NCBI GenBank assembly: GCA_964017065.1
Contig: OZ024788.1
Coordinates: 10,084,047-10,148,046 of the forward strand
Reading direction: 5' to 3'
Length of the DNA stretch: 64,000 bases
Origin: Haliclona indistincta
Lineage: Eukaryota; Porifera; Demospongiae; Haplosclerida; Chalinidae
In this document: piece by piece, positions 20,611 through 33,553 of the stretch
Layout: every line of letters begins with the position of its first letter
How positions within the stretch are numbered: position 1 is the stretch's first letter
The notes under the pieces: generated by a model
Seen by the model: the letters and a program-made list of their open reading frames with translations, nothing else
The model's database searches: none
What the model was told of the DNA's origin: nothing
Made by a program: the position numbers and the translations under genes

Positions 20611-21592
20611 CTAGCAGTGATATCTGTTCCCCCTCACGCGGATATGTGTTTCCCCGATGATATGTGTTTCCCACTCACTCGCGCGCCTATTCATGCGTGA
20701 GTACTAGCTCTACACACAGGAGAGACTTCGATTGCACGGTGAATGACTGCTCTAAACGTAATAGTCTAGCGATCTAGAGCATTTTAGCTTTCGATGGTGG
20801 CTTTGTGATGCTCCCTAGGCCTGACAGTACAGTCTCACTTGCACTATCATGATCGATCTTGTGCATCTATTACCTCTAATAGTTTAGTAATGCATGCTGA
20901 GCTATTTCAGTCAAGTATGCAGTATAGTTATCTCTAATCTTAAAGATCTATGCTCTAATATAAGAGTGCAAAGTTAACTTGTTGTCATTATAAATATTAT
21001 AGGCAATGATATGTTGGGATGACTGCGATATATAGAATTATGATGGGTCACCCTAGTTGATTGATCATTAAGATAGTAATGTCGTCATGTAGTCTGTTAT
21101 GCCGTACAGACTGCAGATAGCTCATGCCTTGTCATAACCAGCTAGTGCTTCTTCCACAGAAACTCCAAACATGCCCGGCACTGATGATCACGGTAATCAT
21201 TGTCTATTAAAAATATAGTCAAAATTAATTCAGTTAAAGTTTAATCTTGTTCAAGTTAATATAAAATAAACATAGCTATAATGCAAATCTTACTTCATCA
21301 CAGTGCCAGAGAATGTCTCTTGCAGTAGTAGTTAAGCAAAAATAATGTGCTGACAACTGACGTTACCCTTGACTGCCTATTTGCACAGAGTTGACAAGCA
21401 GTTATGTTCATCTGGTTTATTTCGTTTTATTATTATTCAGACCACTTGCAATTCCTTAACCTAACTATGGCCATATCGATGGAGGAAGAGAACTACACTT
21501 GTCCTGATAAAAATAGCTTACCAGATTGTTAGTGAGACGAGCAATTCGCGCGCGTGTGCTAATTTGCTGGGAACAGATAACACTGCGTTTAA

Positions 21593-21688
21593 TTCATCAG
21601 GGGGAACACATATCTCTGAGGGCGTGGCTGGAGATATCTGTTCGGGGGAACAGAAAATCAGGGGGAACACATATCTCCGTTACAGCGC
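21593..21688. repeat. Right arm of inner inverted repeat
   Basis: Inverse of 20514-20610. The two arms enclose about 980 bp of AT-rich sequence without an ORF. It is unclear whether this is a separate element nested in the 1.5-kb one or its sub-terminal repeat. Confidence 0.85.
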
Positions 21689-21809
21689 CACGATAATAGT
21701 GACGAAAATGACATAATTTAACGAATAAATGAATATTAATTAGAATTTGCGCGCGCGCTTCGCGCGCCCACCTATCTTTCCTCATTCCCGGACACGCGCC
21801 TGTATTGCA

Positions 21810-22300
21810 TCAATAAATTAAATTATGTGCCTCGAGCTCGCCTAAGCTCATGAAAGATATCAATCGATAGTAGGCAGAAATTTGTGTCAGCGATGTTGAT
21901 ATTTCTCTGCTACATAAGACTATGTGAAGCAGAGTGGTATTGTGTGTATAGTATAATACTATCTTTACAGTACATAAGAGATTGAGATGTGTAAGTGACT
22001 TGTTCACAGCTTGAAGTATTTAAGTGAGAGACCTAGCAGTGCCTGGATCAGCACCTGTTATATTTGTTCCACTGATGTTCAAATATATCAGAGTTAAATT
22101 CTGTTGAATGCTTTCAAATATGTACTAATAATTATGTTTCTGAAAATCTCCTGTTCCACACATGACAAATTAATGCACCTCACGTAAGCTTATGAAAGAT
22201 GTCGCAATCGATAGTAGGCAGCTGAAAATTGTTCTAGTGTCTTAGCAATGTTGATATTTCTCTGCTAAAGAAGATTAAAAATTCTATAGTTGTCAAAAAA
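21810..22300 (-). pseudogene. LRR relic downstream of NLR1
   Basis: Short open stretches resemble the NLR repeats (NKSLTHLNL, NTTLLHIVL) but are interrupted. Equivalent relics occur at 27770-28130 and 37040-37340. They look like remnants of an older leucine-rich repeat exon lying 3' of each NLR. Confidence 0.6.
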
Positions 22301-22435
22301 TTGATATGATGTTTTATACATTTAAAAATATTTGAAAACTGTCTGACAAAAATATTGTAGGTGGTAATAATGGCGGTATATTTCTCAATAAATGTGTGTT
22401 GTATACAAACTACTTATATACACGTGAATAAATGA

Positions 22436-25400
22436 TCATCGTATTAAAAATCTATGAAACTCAATGTCAATAGGAGGTAATCCCCTCTCTTTTCTTGCTT
22501 TTTGCAAATCACCAACGGCAACATCAGCAGCCCGATTGTAGGTAATACACATTTTTTTCAATGTGGTGTTAAACTTGAGTGCTGAAAGAATGATGTCAAT
22601 TCGATTAACATTAGCACGAGAGATATCAATTGTTAGTAGTGACTGATTTGATTTCAGTGTTTTTGCAATGAATTTGGCATTACTTTTCAAAATTTCTCTA
22701 CCATGGAGGACTAAGTGAAGTAGAGTTGTGTTGTGTTCGAGTGCAGAAAAGATGAGTGAGATAACACGATTTGCTGGTACAGTGCCTTTACATGACAGAT
22801 CAAGATGTGTAAGTGACTTGTTCACTTGAAGCATTTCAGTGAGAGACCTAGCAGTGTCTGGATCAGTAGCTGTTATAGTTGTCATACTAAGATTTAAGTA
22901 GACCAGAGTGCTATTGTGTTGAAGGCTCTCAAAGATACATCTAGCTCCTGAATCTGAAAACTTGTAGTTTCCTGAAAGATTTAAATGTGTAAGTGAATTG
23001 TTTTCTCGAAGCATAGTTGAGAGTATCCTAGCAGTGTCCAGATTTGTAACTGTTATATCACAATTGCTTAGATTCAGGTCAACTAGAGTAGTATTATGTT
23101 GAAGACCTTCAAAAACACAACAACCCCCAAATTCAGAGAAATTCTTTAAATATGCAAGATTTAGATGTATAAGTGATCTGTTCACCTGGAGTATTTTAAT
23201 AAGACTCTGAGCTGTGTCTGCTGTTATATCAGTATCGCTTAGATTAAGGTTCACCAGAGTAGTAGAGTAGTGTTGAAGGTGTTTAATAATGCTGCATATT
23301 TCTACCTCTGAAAGTGAAGACAGATTAAGTTCTGTAAGTGGCTTGTTATAAACACATTTAATTTTAATCTTAGGAGAGAATTTGAGAAACGAGTTAGACC
23401 CTTCTATACTGAGTTTGGTCACAATTTTTGTATGCAGCATTTCAGCTACAAAATCTTGTAAAGCTCTCTGAATATCAACTTTTGTTAATGCTAGTTCACT
23501 GATTAAAAGAGATCTTTTGAGGTATGATGCTATATACTTCAATCCTGTAATAGATGGCTCACACAACTGCAACACCAAGTTTTGTGAAAAAGCACCAGTT
23601 GAAGTTGGCACTTCTCCGCCGAAAGGATTCTTTGAGAGTTCAGTTAGAAGTAGTCTTAAACAATGATCATCTAAGGGTTGTAATGATCTAAGATGTAAAA
23701 TAGGTGTATTTTTAGCGGTAGATGTGTACAGGAATGAGACAATGAAATAACCAACTGCAAGAAGATCAACTGGAGTCATTTTTGAGTACTCAGCAAAGTC
23801 ACTAGAGGACATAAACCTAATCGGATCAACTAGCTGGGATAGAGATGGCTGCTTTGCTTCGAAAAAGCAGTGAAGAATAGGTAAAACGTTTTTAAGGCCT
23901 GGATTTCCACAATGATATAAAGATATGAATTGTTGTATTTCTGGATTATCTAATTTGGTGAAGCCACAATAATACTGAAGCACAGCTTCAAAACGAGGAC
24001 TTCCAAACAGTTTTTTAAATACTCTGATCTGTTCACTAGAGTCCATCTGTGAAATATGGTAAGCAGCAAGAAGCTCTTGAACTGAGAGATGAAGAAAGTT
24101 GTATGAAATAGATTTACCGCAAAGTGCGAGCCCTTGAGTTGCTTGAAGGAGCCCTAAAGATGGAAGATTGATGTCAGATGTTACCAAGTCTTCTAAATAA
24201 AAAATGATTTTTTCTTGCATCACACCATTATATGCTAATAAGCAAAGGTTATTTAGTTTAGACTTAAGATCATCAGGAAGATCATTCAATGAAGACATCA
24301 CTGGTAATATAGTGTCAGGTTCATGAGTTTCTTGCTCTCGGGCTATGCAGCAGAGTACAAGATCACAGAATAGTTCATGGTGTGTGGTAGGTAGAGCACC
24401 CTTCATTGTCAGGAATATGTGCACCAGTATTGCTGAATGAAGAGGTATATAGCAGTATCCTTCTATAATTGGGTGTTCTTCAAGATGCTGAACGAGTTGC
24501 TGGATTTGAGTTCTACTGCCATCCAAAGCTTTCTCAATGAACTCACGGATCTGTTTGTGAGTAAAACCAAGTATTTCCACTCGTCGATCAGCTATGTGGA
24601 GAAGGTTTCCTGTGGCAACTGGTCGAGAGGTGATCAGTACAGTACTTTGATGAAGAGAGAGCTTGTGTGGCTGTTGAAGTATAGTGGAGACAAGCGAGCT
24701 TTTCATTTTTTTTGGTGGAAATTCATCCCATCCATCGAAAATGAACAAAATATTCATTCCATCGTTAGCTTGCAACTGAGAGGCAATGCTTCGAGACATT
24801 TCCGAATCACGAGCTGGTATAATGTCAGCTAAGGTGCTAGCATTCTGGATCGTTTCGTCGCGCAAGTAAGCAAGTATTACTAAATCAAAATTCGCTAACC
24901 AGGAAGCACCTTGTGCCCATTGGTGGCAGATGTGGAGAGCAAATGTGCTCTTTCCTCCTCCTGGGGCTCCTTCAATAAGACATACTCTACCTGGTGGTGG
25001 TGGTGGTAGCACAACTAGTGGTTGAGGTGATTGAGGTGGAAATGGAAAGAGGTCATCAAAGTCAATAGATTCCTTATGACAAAGAATTGTTTCAATCTTC
25101 CCTTGCTGTGCTAGTCTGATCATTTCCTCCTCTGGTCCTCCGCGTCGTATCTGTTCATCTTTAATCATTGCTAGTTGTATGAACTCACATCGTGGGAGGT
25201 TGGCCCAATGTTGGGAGGTGCGGCTTTGGGACATAGACGTGTACAGTTCCTTGAGGTAGGATGTATAAGAGGTGAGCGGATTATGAGGAGATTGTTTGGG
25301 TGAGCAATCTGAGAAATTGAGACATAGTATATCGATCATACACTCATGAAACTAGCTAACTCACCTCCTTCATCTGATGAGCTGCTATCAGACTCTGTCA

Positions 25401-25665
25401 GCAGTTTTTGAACTTGCTCTACAAGATCAGACATTTCACATTCATTGAACGCTCGACACAATCTCTTGTACGTGGCCTTTGTTCCTCGTTTTTCCTTCCA
25501 CAGCCTCAGCATTTCTGTCTTTTGCAAGCGTACAGAATGTGGCGCCCATCCTAGAATTTCCTGGTCCTCTGCTTTTGTTAGACCAAGGAATGGTGATATC
25601 TCTCTCCATTCTGTAATCCAACGAGATATTTTAGCCAAATGCTCATCAGTACACGTTTTGTTCAT
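22436..25665 (-). CDS. DEATH-NACHT-LRR receptor (NLR1)
   Basis: Two exons, 25365-25665 and 22436-25308, split by a 56-bp intron (GTGAGT...CAG); 1057 residues from ATG 25665. Exon 1 encodes a DEATH-fold domain (about 8-90: six-helix pattern with ISPFLGLT and AEDQEILG) followed by an acidic SDSSSSDEG linker. Exon 2 holds a NACHT ATPase: P-loop GAPGGGKST near 214-221, Walker B LFIFDGWDEF near 289-297, sensor TSRP; then a helical region and ribonuclease-inhibitor-type LRRs from about 730 (repeated L..LNLS and NKSLTHL units). A Pro run precedes the P-loop. NLRs are cytosolic pattern sensors that oligomerise through NACHT and signal through the death fold; large families of this type are known in sponges. 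Start lacks the MAGLPGSDD extension of NLR3 and NLR4. All visible NTPase motifs are intact. Confidence 0.92.
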
Positions 25666-26137
25666 AGTGCCAAGGGCTGCTGTCAGCTTGAGCCCTTAGA
25701 GGAATTTCACAGTTTTTCTAAGACAGTCAGTTACTTCCTCTCACTGTCCATATAAGGAGAAAGCTTTTATATTTAATTAACTATAGTACAGTAGTCATGC
25801 AACATTCTTAGGTCACTAACATGCATTACAATACCCATTTAGCTAGCTGTCATTTGATACATCAACTAAACTCTGTCAGCAGTCACCAGCGATTAACCCA
25901 ACTATCATGCATATCACTAATTATTGTCTTGGCTATAATGTATCATTGTGCTGGCATTACATCATAACACGTACAATCAATTGAAAACATGCAAGGAAAT
26001 GCATGTGTTGAAAATTATCAATCACATAATTATTCAGCCTTATTAATTTTAGGCAGTGATGACACATTAAGAGAGTTGGTTGAATGCATTTCCATTCTGC
26101 TTTACATAAAATATTCTTCTTTGAATACTTCATAATA
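25666..26137. other. Upstream region of NLR1
   Basis: No gene. Unlike NLR3 and NLR4, NLR1 is not head to head with an ankyrin gene here, and sequence diverges from the shared bidirectional promoter, so its promoter may be altered or lost. Confidence 0.5.
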
Positions 26138-27115
26138 TTATGTGACAGAAATAAGAGGTAAGGAACTATTCTGTCTTATTCTGTCTAAAGCTTTAACAAA
26201 TCTCGTGATCTTCTCAGTGTAAGGAAGATGCAGTTGCTTAATAGCTAATGTGCTAATTTTGATCGCACTAAGAATATGACAGATTCCTTTGTCACTGAGA
26301 GGAGAGTTTCTAATATCAATTGACAATGGAGTTTGTTTAGCTATTAGTGCATCACCAACACATTTTGCAATTTCGTCTGACATATCTGTACCACGTACAT
26401 TGAAGCTCTCTAAATATACATGAGAATACATCAAACTGCATGTAACGGAGCCAGTAGGTGTAGGATACTCACATGTGATACTTGAGAGATCTAGATGAGT
26501 GAGCGACTTGTTCAATTCAAGCAGTTTGGAAAGAGAAATTGTGTCAGTACATATTTGTAATACATATTCCGCTTAGATTCAAGTTGACCAAAGTAGTATT
26601 GTAATGAAGTCCTTTTAAAAAAACACAGTAACCTCCTGAGTTTAAGCATGTGTTATTCTTTGACAGATCTATTGACTTGTTCACTTGAAGCATTTTAGCG
26701 AGAGAACTAGCTAGCAGTGCCTGGATCAGCACAATTTAAACCTGCATTGGCTAAACTTAAACTGACTAGCTTTTTATTGTACAGTACCAAAGATGCACCA
26801 AGCACTTTCATTTAGAAAAGTGTTATTCCATGAATGATTATATCATATGTAAGTGATTTATTTATATCACTGAGAGCAGAGGCATCTTGTTTTGTTTGTT
26901 TCAATTCCATGCTACAAAGACTGAGTTTAGTAAGAGAAGAATTTGCTTCTGCAATATGTAATAGACCATCATCTTCATCAGTCTGCATATGCTACTGTGG
27001 AGAGTTGACCTCACTCTCTACTGTATTGTATCAATACCTCTCTACATTGTTAATAATACGAGCCATTGTCGATTGTCACATGCCTACACGTCTCTGTAAT
27101 TGTTTACTGTAGTTT
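26138..27115 (-). pseudogene. Fragments of a divergent NLR leucine-rich region
   Basis: A 3'-end fragment (26138-26515) reads NKSLTHLDLS...SDEIAKCVGDAL...PLSIDIRNSPLSDKGICHIL and ends in a stop; upstream pieces (26544-26732, about 26830-27000) show further LRR motifs (NTTLVNLNLSG, SSLTKLSL) in different frames. No NACHT or DEATH exon is attached. It differs from the C-terminus of NLR1, 3 and 4, so it derives from another family member. Confidence 0.65.
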
Positions 27116-28364
27116 TGTCATATTGGTGTATATAGACACTGCTCATTCTATTTTGGTCACTCTTCTTCTCTGGTCCCTCTGTCATAATCCATACTAAGTA
27201 TTTGGCTCGAACCTGTTGAACCCTGCGTTACGCTACAGCTACCTTAAAATAACTTAATTAAGTTCTCTGAGTACATAAGATTGCTCGAGAAGAGATGCTT
27301 TAAGCTTTGCCCATGCTCAGTACTGAACAGAAAACTTAACAGCAATGCCATGCAGTTTCCCTGACCCTGACAACATTATGGTACTGTAGCATTTTACTGA
27401 GAGCAGAGGCATTTTGTTTCGTTTGTTTCAATTCCATGTCCTCTTATGAAGTTAACAATTACTGATCATGACTTCGAATAATTTTTATTATATCATTGAA
27501 CTAAAGGACAATGACAGCTACAAGATGAAATTCATATAACAGTTAGTGAAATTGGCTATAACAGTAGCTCATCGTCTTTAGTGAACATGCATGCAGCTGC
27601 ATGGTCTGTGCTCATAGTATTTTTCCAACACAAATTCAATTGCAGTAATTCTAGTCTCTTCTCTTGCTTTTAAAAACCTTCAACAGCAACATATTAAGTC
27701 AACAAAATGGTTAATTATGCATTATAAATGAGACTATAGCATCAATAAATGATGTGCCTCATCTTATCTCATGAAAGATTTCAATCGATAGTAGGCAGAA
27801 ATTTGTGTCAGCGATGTTGATATTTCTCTGCTACATAAGACTATGTGAAGCTGAGTGGTATTGTGTGTATAGTATAATACTATCTTTACAGTACATAAGA
27901 GATTGAGATGTGTAAGTGACTTGTTCACAGCTTGAAGTATTTAAGTGAGAGACCTAGCAGTGCCTGGATCAGCACCTGTTATATTTGTTTCACTGAGGTT
28001 CAAATATATCAGAGTTATATTTTGTTGAATGCTTTCAAAGATCTAGATGTACTGGTATGTTTCTGAAAATCTCCTGTTCCATACACAACCAACTAATGCA
28101 CCTTATGAAAGATATCAATCGATAGTAGGCAGCTGAAACTTGTTCTATACATGTAGTGTCTTAGCGTTGGATATTTCTCGGCTAAATAAAATTAAAAATT
28201 CCATAGCTGTCACAAAAACACAAATGATGTTTTATACTTTTAAAAATATTGTGAAAAACTGTCTGACAAAAAATATTGTAGATGTTAATTGGTGGTATTT
28301 CTCAATGAATGTGTGTTGTATGCAAGCTACTTATAAGCACATAAAAATAAATGATCATCACAAT
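27116..28364 (-). other. Rearranged flank with LRR relic
   Basis: No intact gene. 27440-27730 aligns with the 3' flank of the ankyrin-2OG genes (near 19470-20290 and 36770-37010), implying that an ankyrin-2OG copy once stood to the left and was deleted. 27770-28130 is an LRR relic like 21810-22300. An unrelated stretch, 27116-27440, shows nothing recognisable. Confidence 0.55.
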
Positions 28365-30427
28365 TTAAAATCTATGAAACTCAATATCAATAGGAGGTAA
28401 TCCCCTCTCTTTTCTTGCTTTTTGCAAATCACCAACGGCAACATCAGCGGCCCGGTTGTAGGTAATACTCATTTTTTTTAATGCAGTGTTAAATTTCAGT
28501 GCACCAAGAATGATGTGAACCCGACTAACATAAGCACGCGAGATATCCATTGTTAGTAGTGACTGATTTGATTTTAATGTTTTTGCAGTGAGTTCGGCAT
28601 CATCTTTCAAAATGTCTCTACCACGAAGGACTAAGTGATGTAGAGTTGTGTTGTGTTCGAGTGCAGAAAAGATGAGTGAGATAATACGATTAGCAGGTAC
28701 AGATTCTTTACATGACAGATTAAGATGTGTAAGTGACTTGTTCACTTGAAGCATTTCAGTGAGAGACCTAGCAGTGTCTGGATCAGTAGCTGTTATAGTT
28801 GTCAAACTAAGATTTAAGTAGACCAGAGTGCTATTGTGTTGAAGGCTCTCAAAGATACATTGAGCTCCCAAGTCTGAAAGCATGTTGTTTCCTGAAAGAT
28901 TTAAAATAATGTGTAAATGAATTGTTTTCTCGAAGCATAGTTGAGAGTAACCTAGCAGTGTCCAGATTTGTAACTATTATATCACAATTGATTAGATTCA
29001 GTTTTACCAGAGTAGTATTATGTTGAAGACCTTTAAAAAACACATTAAGCCCCAAATTCAGAGAAATTCTTTAAATGTGCAAGATTTAGATGTATAAGTG
29101 ATCTGTTCACCTGGAGTACTTTAACAAGACTCTGAGCTGTGTCTGCTGTTATATCAGTACCGCTTAGATTAAAGTTCACCAGAGTAGTAGTGGTGTATTG
29201 TTGAAGGTGTGTCATAATGCCACGTACTTGTACCTCTGAAAGTGAAGATAGATCAAGTTCTGTAAGTGGCTTGTAATAAACACATTTAATTTTAATCATA
29301 TAGAATCTGGAATAGAATGTTTTCGAGAATCCATTTTTTATACTGAGTTTGGTCACAATTTTTGTATGCAGCATTTCAGTTACGAAATCTTGTAAAGCAC
29401 TCCCAGTATCAACATTAATTTTGTCCAATGTTAGTTCACTGATTAAAGGAAATCTTTTGAGGTATGACGCTATATACTTCAATCCTGTACATGTAATAGA
29501 TGGCAGCTTATGTAACTGCAACACCAATTTTTCTGAAAAAGCACCAGGTGATGTTGGCACTTCACCGCCGAAAGGGTTCTTTGAGAGTTCATTTAGCAGT
29601 AGTCTTAAACAATGATCATCAATGGGATTGTCTATTGTAAGATATAAAGTAGGTGTATTAGCGGTAGATGTGTACAGGAATGAGACAATGAAATAGCCAA
29701 TTGCAAGAAAATCAATAGGACTTAGACCAACTGCAAGAAAATCAAAAGGAAATAGACCTCCAGTAGTGCTTTTATTGTTTTCATAGGACATAAACCTAAT
29801 CGGATCAACTAGCTGGCTTAGAGATGGCTGTTTTGCTTCGAAAAAGCAGTGAAGTATAGGTAAAAATTCTATAAGACAAGACATACTATCATGATATGAA
29901 GATATGAATTGTTGTATTTCTGGATTATCTAATTTTGTGAAGCCACAATAATACTGAAGCACAGCTTGAAAACGAGTACTTCTAAAAAGCTCCTTAAATA
30001 CTTTTACCTGTTCACTAGAGTCTATCTGTGAAATATGGTAAGCAGCAAGAAGCTCTTGAATTGAGAGATGAAGAAAGTTGTATGAAAGTGATTTACCGTA
30101 AAGTGCAAGCCCTCGATTGTCTGAAGAAGCCCTAAAGATGGAAGATTTGTGGGCAGTAAGATTCCTGCAAGTCCTTCATATAGAAAATAATTTTTTCTTC
30201 AATCATTCCATTGAATGCTAATAAGCTAAGGTTATTTAGTTTAGACTTAAGGTCTTCAGGAAGGTCATCCAAAGAGGACATCACTGGTAAAACTATGTCG
30301 GTTTCGTGTGTCACATTCTCGGACTATGCAGCAGAGTACGAAAGAGCAGAATAGCTCATGGCGTGTGGTAGGTAGAACACCTTTCATTGTCAGGAATAAT
30401 TATGTGCACCAGTATTGCTGAATGAAG
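28365..30427 (-). pseudogene. NLR2 pseudogene (5'-deleted, frameshifted)
   Basis: Strongly similar to NLR1 over its LRR and post-NACHT region, in four blocks in different frames: 28365-28883, 28849-29055, 29045-29962, 30132-30314. Frameshifts are visible at about 28903 (4 extra bases in TTTAAAATAATGTG against TTTAAATGTG), about 29035 and about 30115 (2 bases missing). The DEATH exon, P-loop and Walker B are gone; homology stops at about 30427, where the sequence switches to the 3' flank of NLR3. Confidence 0.88.
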
Positions 30428-30590
30428 ATTAACAATTCATAGCTGTCACAAAAATACAATTGATGTTTTATACTTTTAGAAAACTGACTGACAAAAAATA
30501 TTGTAGGTGTTAATTGGTGGTACATTTCTCAATGAATGTGTGTTGTATACAAACTACTTATATACACGTGAAAATAAATTATCATCATAT

Positions 30591-33553
30591 TTAAAATCTA
30601 TGAAACTCAATGTCAATAGGAGGTAATCCCCTCTCTTTTCTTGCTTTTTGCAAATCACCAACGGCAACATCAGCAGCCCAGTTGTAGGTAACACGCATTT
30701 TTTTCAATGTGGTGTTAAACTTGAGTGCTGAAAGAATGATATCAACCCGACTAATAGTAGGATGTGAGATATCAATTGTTTGTAGTGACTGATTTGATTT
30801 CAATGTCTTTGCAATGACTTCAGCACCATCTTTCGAAATGCCTATCTCATGGAAGACTAAGTGAAGTAGAGTTGTATTGTGTTCGAGTGCAGAAAAGATG
30901 AGTGAGATAAAACGATTTAGGCTTTCAAATAACATACATTTAGCTCCTGAATCTGAAAAATCGTAATAGTTTCCTGAAAGATTTAAATGTGTAAGTGAAT
31001 TGTTTTCTCGGAGCATAGTTGAGAGTAACCGAGCAGTGTACTGATTTATATTACATTTGCTTAGATTCAGTTTCACCAGATTAGTAGAGTAGTGTTGAAG
31101 GTGTGTAATAATGTTGCATAATTCTACCTCTGAATCTGAAGATAGATCAAGTTCTGTAAGTGGCTTGAAATAAGCACATTTAATTTTAATCATAGCAGAG
31201 AATTTGTTCATAAAGATACTCCCTTTTATACTGAGTTTGGTCATAATTTTTGTATGCAGCATTTCAGTTACGAAATCATGTACATCACTCCAAGTATCAA
31301 TACATGTTAATGTTAGTTCTCTGATTAAAGGAAATCTTTTGAGGTATGACGCTATATACTTCAATCCTGTAAGAGATGGCTTACTCAACCTCCACACGAA
31401 TTTTTCTGATAAAGCACCAGCTGATGTTGGCACTGCTCCATCAAAAGGGTTCTTTGAAAGTTCATTTAGCAGTAGTCTTAAACAACGATCATCCAAGTGT
31501 TGTTCTGTACTGAGATATAAAATAGTAGTGTTAGATTCTTGTTCGCATGAAAAAAGGAACGAAACAATGAAATATCCAACTGCAAGAAGGTCAACTGGAG
31601 TCAGTTCCAAGATAATAAGGAACATGTCATAATATCTAAGGAGATAAAAATAGGACATAAACCTCATCGGATCAATTAGCTGGGTTAGTGATGGCTGCTT
31701 TGCTTCAAAAAAGCAGTGAAGTATAGGTAAAAATTCTTTAAGGCCAAACTTACTACCATGATATGAAGATATGAATTGTTGTATTTCTGGATTATCTAAT
31801 TTTGTGAAGCCACAATAATACTGAAGCACAGCTTGAAAACGAGGACTTCCAAACATTTTCTTAAATACTCTGATCTGTTCACTAGAGTCCATCTGTGAAA
31901 TATGGTAAGCAGCAAGAAGCTCTTGAACAGATAGATGAAGAAAGTTGTATGAAATTGATTTACTGCAAAGTGTGAGCCCTTGAGTTGCTTGAAGGAGCCC
32001 TAAAGATGGAAGATTGATGTCCGATGTTAACAAGTCTTCTAAATAAAAAATGATTTTTCCTTGTACGACACCATTATAGGCTATTAAGCAAAGGTTATTT
32101 AGTTTAGACTTAAGATCATCAGGAAGATCATTCAATGAGGACATCACTGGTAAAATAGTGTCGGGTTCATGAGTTTCTTGTTCTCGGACTATGCAGCAGA
32201 GTACAAGATCACAGAATAGTTCATGATGTGTGGTAGGTAGAGCACCCTTCATTGTCAGGAATATGTGCACCAGTATTGCTGAATGAAGAGGTATATAGCA
32301 GTAACCTTCTATAACTGGGTGCTCTTCAAGATGCTGAACAAGTTGCTGGATTTGAGTTCTGTTGCCATCCAAAGCTTTCTCAATGAACTCACGGATCTGT
32401 TTGTGAGTAAAACCAAGTATTTCCACTCGTCGATCAGCTATGTGGAGAAGGTTTCCTGTGGCAACTGGTCGAGAGGTGATTAGTACAGTACTTTGATGAA
32501 GAGAGAGCTTGTGTGGCTGTCGAAGTATAGTGGAGATAAGCGAGCTTTTCATCTTATTTGGTGGAAACTCATCCCATCCATCAAAAACGAACAAAACATT
32601 CGTTCCATCATTAGCTTGCAATTGAGAAGCGGTGCTTTGAGACATTTCTGTATTACGAGCTGGTAAAATGTCAGCTAAGGAGCTAGCATTCTGGATCGTT
32701 TCATCGCGCAAGTAAGCAAGTATTACTAAATCAAAATTCGCTAACCAGGAAGCACCTTGTGCCCATTGGTGGCAGATGTGGAGAGCAAATGTGCTCTTTC
32801 CTCCTCCTGGGGGTCCTTCAATAAGGCATACTCTACCTGGTGGTGGTAGCACAACTAGTGGTTGAGGTGATCGTGGTGGAAGAGGGAAGAGGTCATCTAA
32901 GTCAATAGATTCCTTATGACGAAGAATTGTTTCAATCTTTCCTTGCTGTGCTAGTCTGGTCATTTCCTCCTCTGGTCCCCCACGTCGTATCTGTTCATCT
33001 TTAATCATTGCTAGTTGTATGAACTCACATCGTGGGAGGTGGGCCCAATGGTGGGAGGTGTGTCTTTGGGACATAGACGTGTACATTTTCTTGAGGTAGG
33101 ACGCATAAGAGGTGAGCGGATTATGAGGAGATTGTTTGGGTGAGCAATCTGAGAAATAGAGAAATGGTATATCGATCATACACTCAAGAAACTAGCTATC
33201 TCACCTCCTTCATCTGATGAGCTGCTATCAGACTCTGTGAGCAGTTTTTGAACTTGCTCTACAAGATCAGACATTTCACATTCATTGAACGCTCGACACA
33301 ATCTCTTGTACGTGGCCTTTGTTCCTCGTTTTTTCTTCCATAATCTCAGCATCGCTATCTTCTGTGAGCGTACAGACAAAGGCGGGACGGCCCCAAGTAT
33401 TTCTTGTTCATCTGCTTCTGTTAGATCAAGGAATGGTGATATGCCTCTCCAGTCGGAAATTGAAAGAGAAATTTTAGCCAAATGCTTCTCTGAACATGGC
33501 TTGTTTAATTCAACCGCTGGCGCTACATCATCAGAGCCAGGAAGACCTGCCAT
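30591..33553 (-). CDS. DEATH-NACHT-LRR receptor (NLR3)
   Basis: Exons 33205-33553 and 30591-33148, 56-bp intron, 968 residues. Start chosen at ATG 33553 (MAGLPGSDD), which is conserved in NLR4; an in-frame ATG at 33607 is possible. DEATH-fold domain about 25-107, acidic Ser-rich linker, P-loop GPPGGGKST (Ala to Pro relative to paralogs), Walker B VLFVFDGWDEFP, sensor TSRP. The LRR region is about 100 residues shorter than in NLR1 and NLR4: repeats between FESL and NRFISLIFSALEHNTTLL have been removed in frame. Head to head with the ankyrin-2OG gene at 33868, 314 bp between start codons. Confidence 0.92.

Larger units (their letters stand above)
20303..21802. mobile_element. 1.5-kb non-autonomous DNA transposon
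   Basis: Exactly 1500 bp, bounded by CAGGCGCGTGTCC (20303-20315) and its inverse GGACACGCGCCTG (21790-21802), with TATTG duplicated at 20298-20302 and 21803-21807. The related flank near 27735 has no insert (GACTATAGCATCAATAA). It contains a second long inverted repeat pair (20514-20610 and 21593-21688). No transposase ORF could be found, and the superfamily is unclear (5-bp duplication). Confidence 0.82.

Noticed and set aside
24437..24832. Plus-strand ORF inside NLR1 (similar ones at 32283 and 39604)
   Set aside because: Antisense of the NACHT coding region, repeated in each NLR because the sense gene is conserved.
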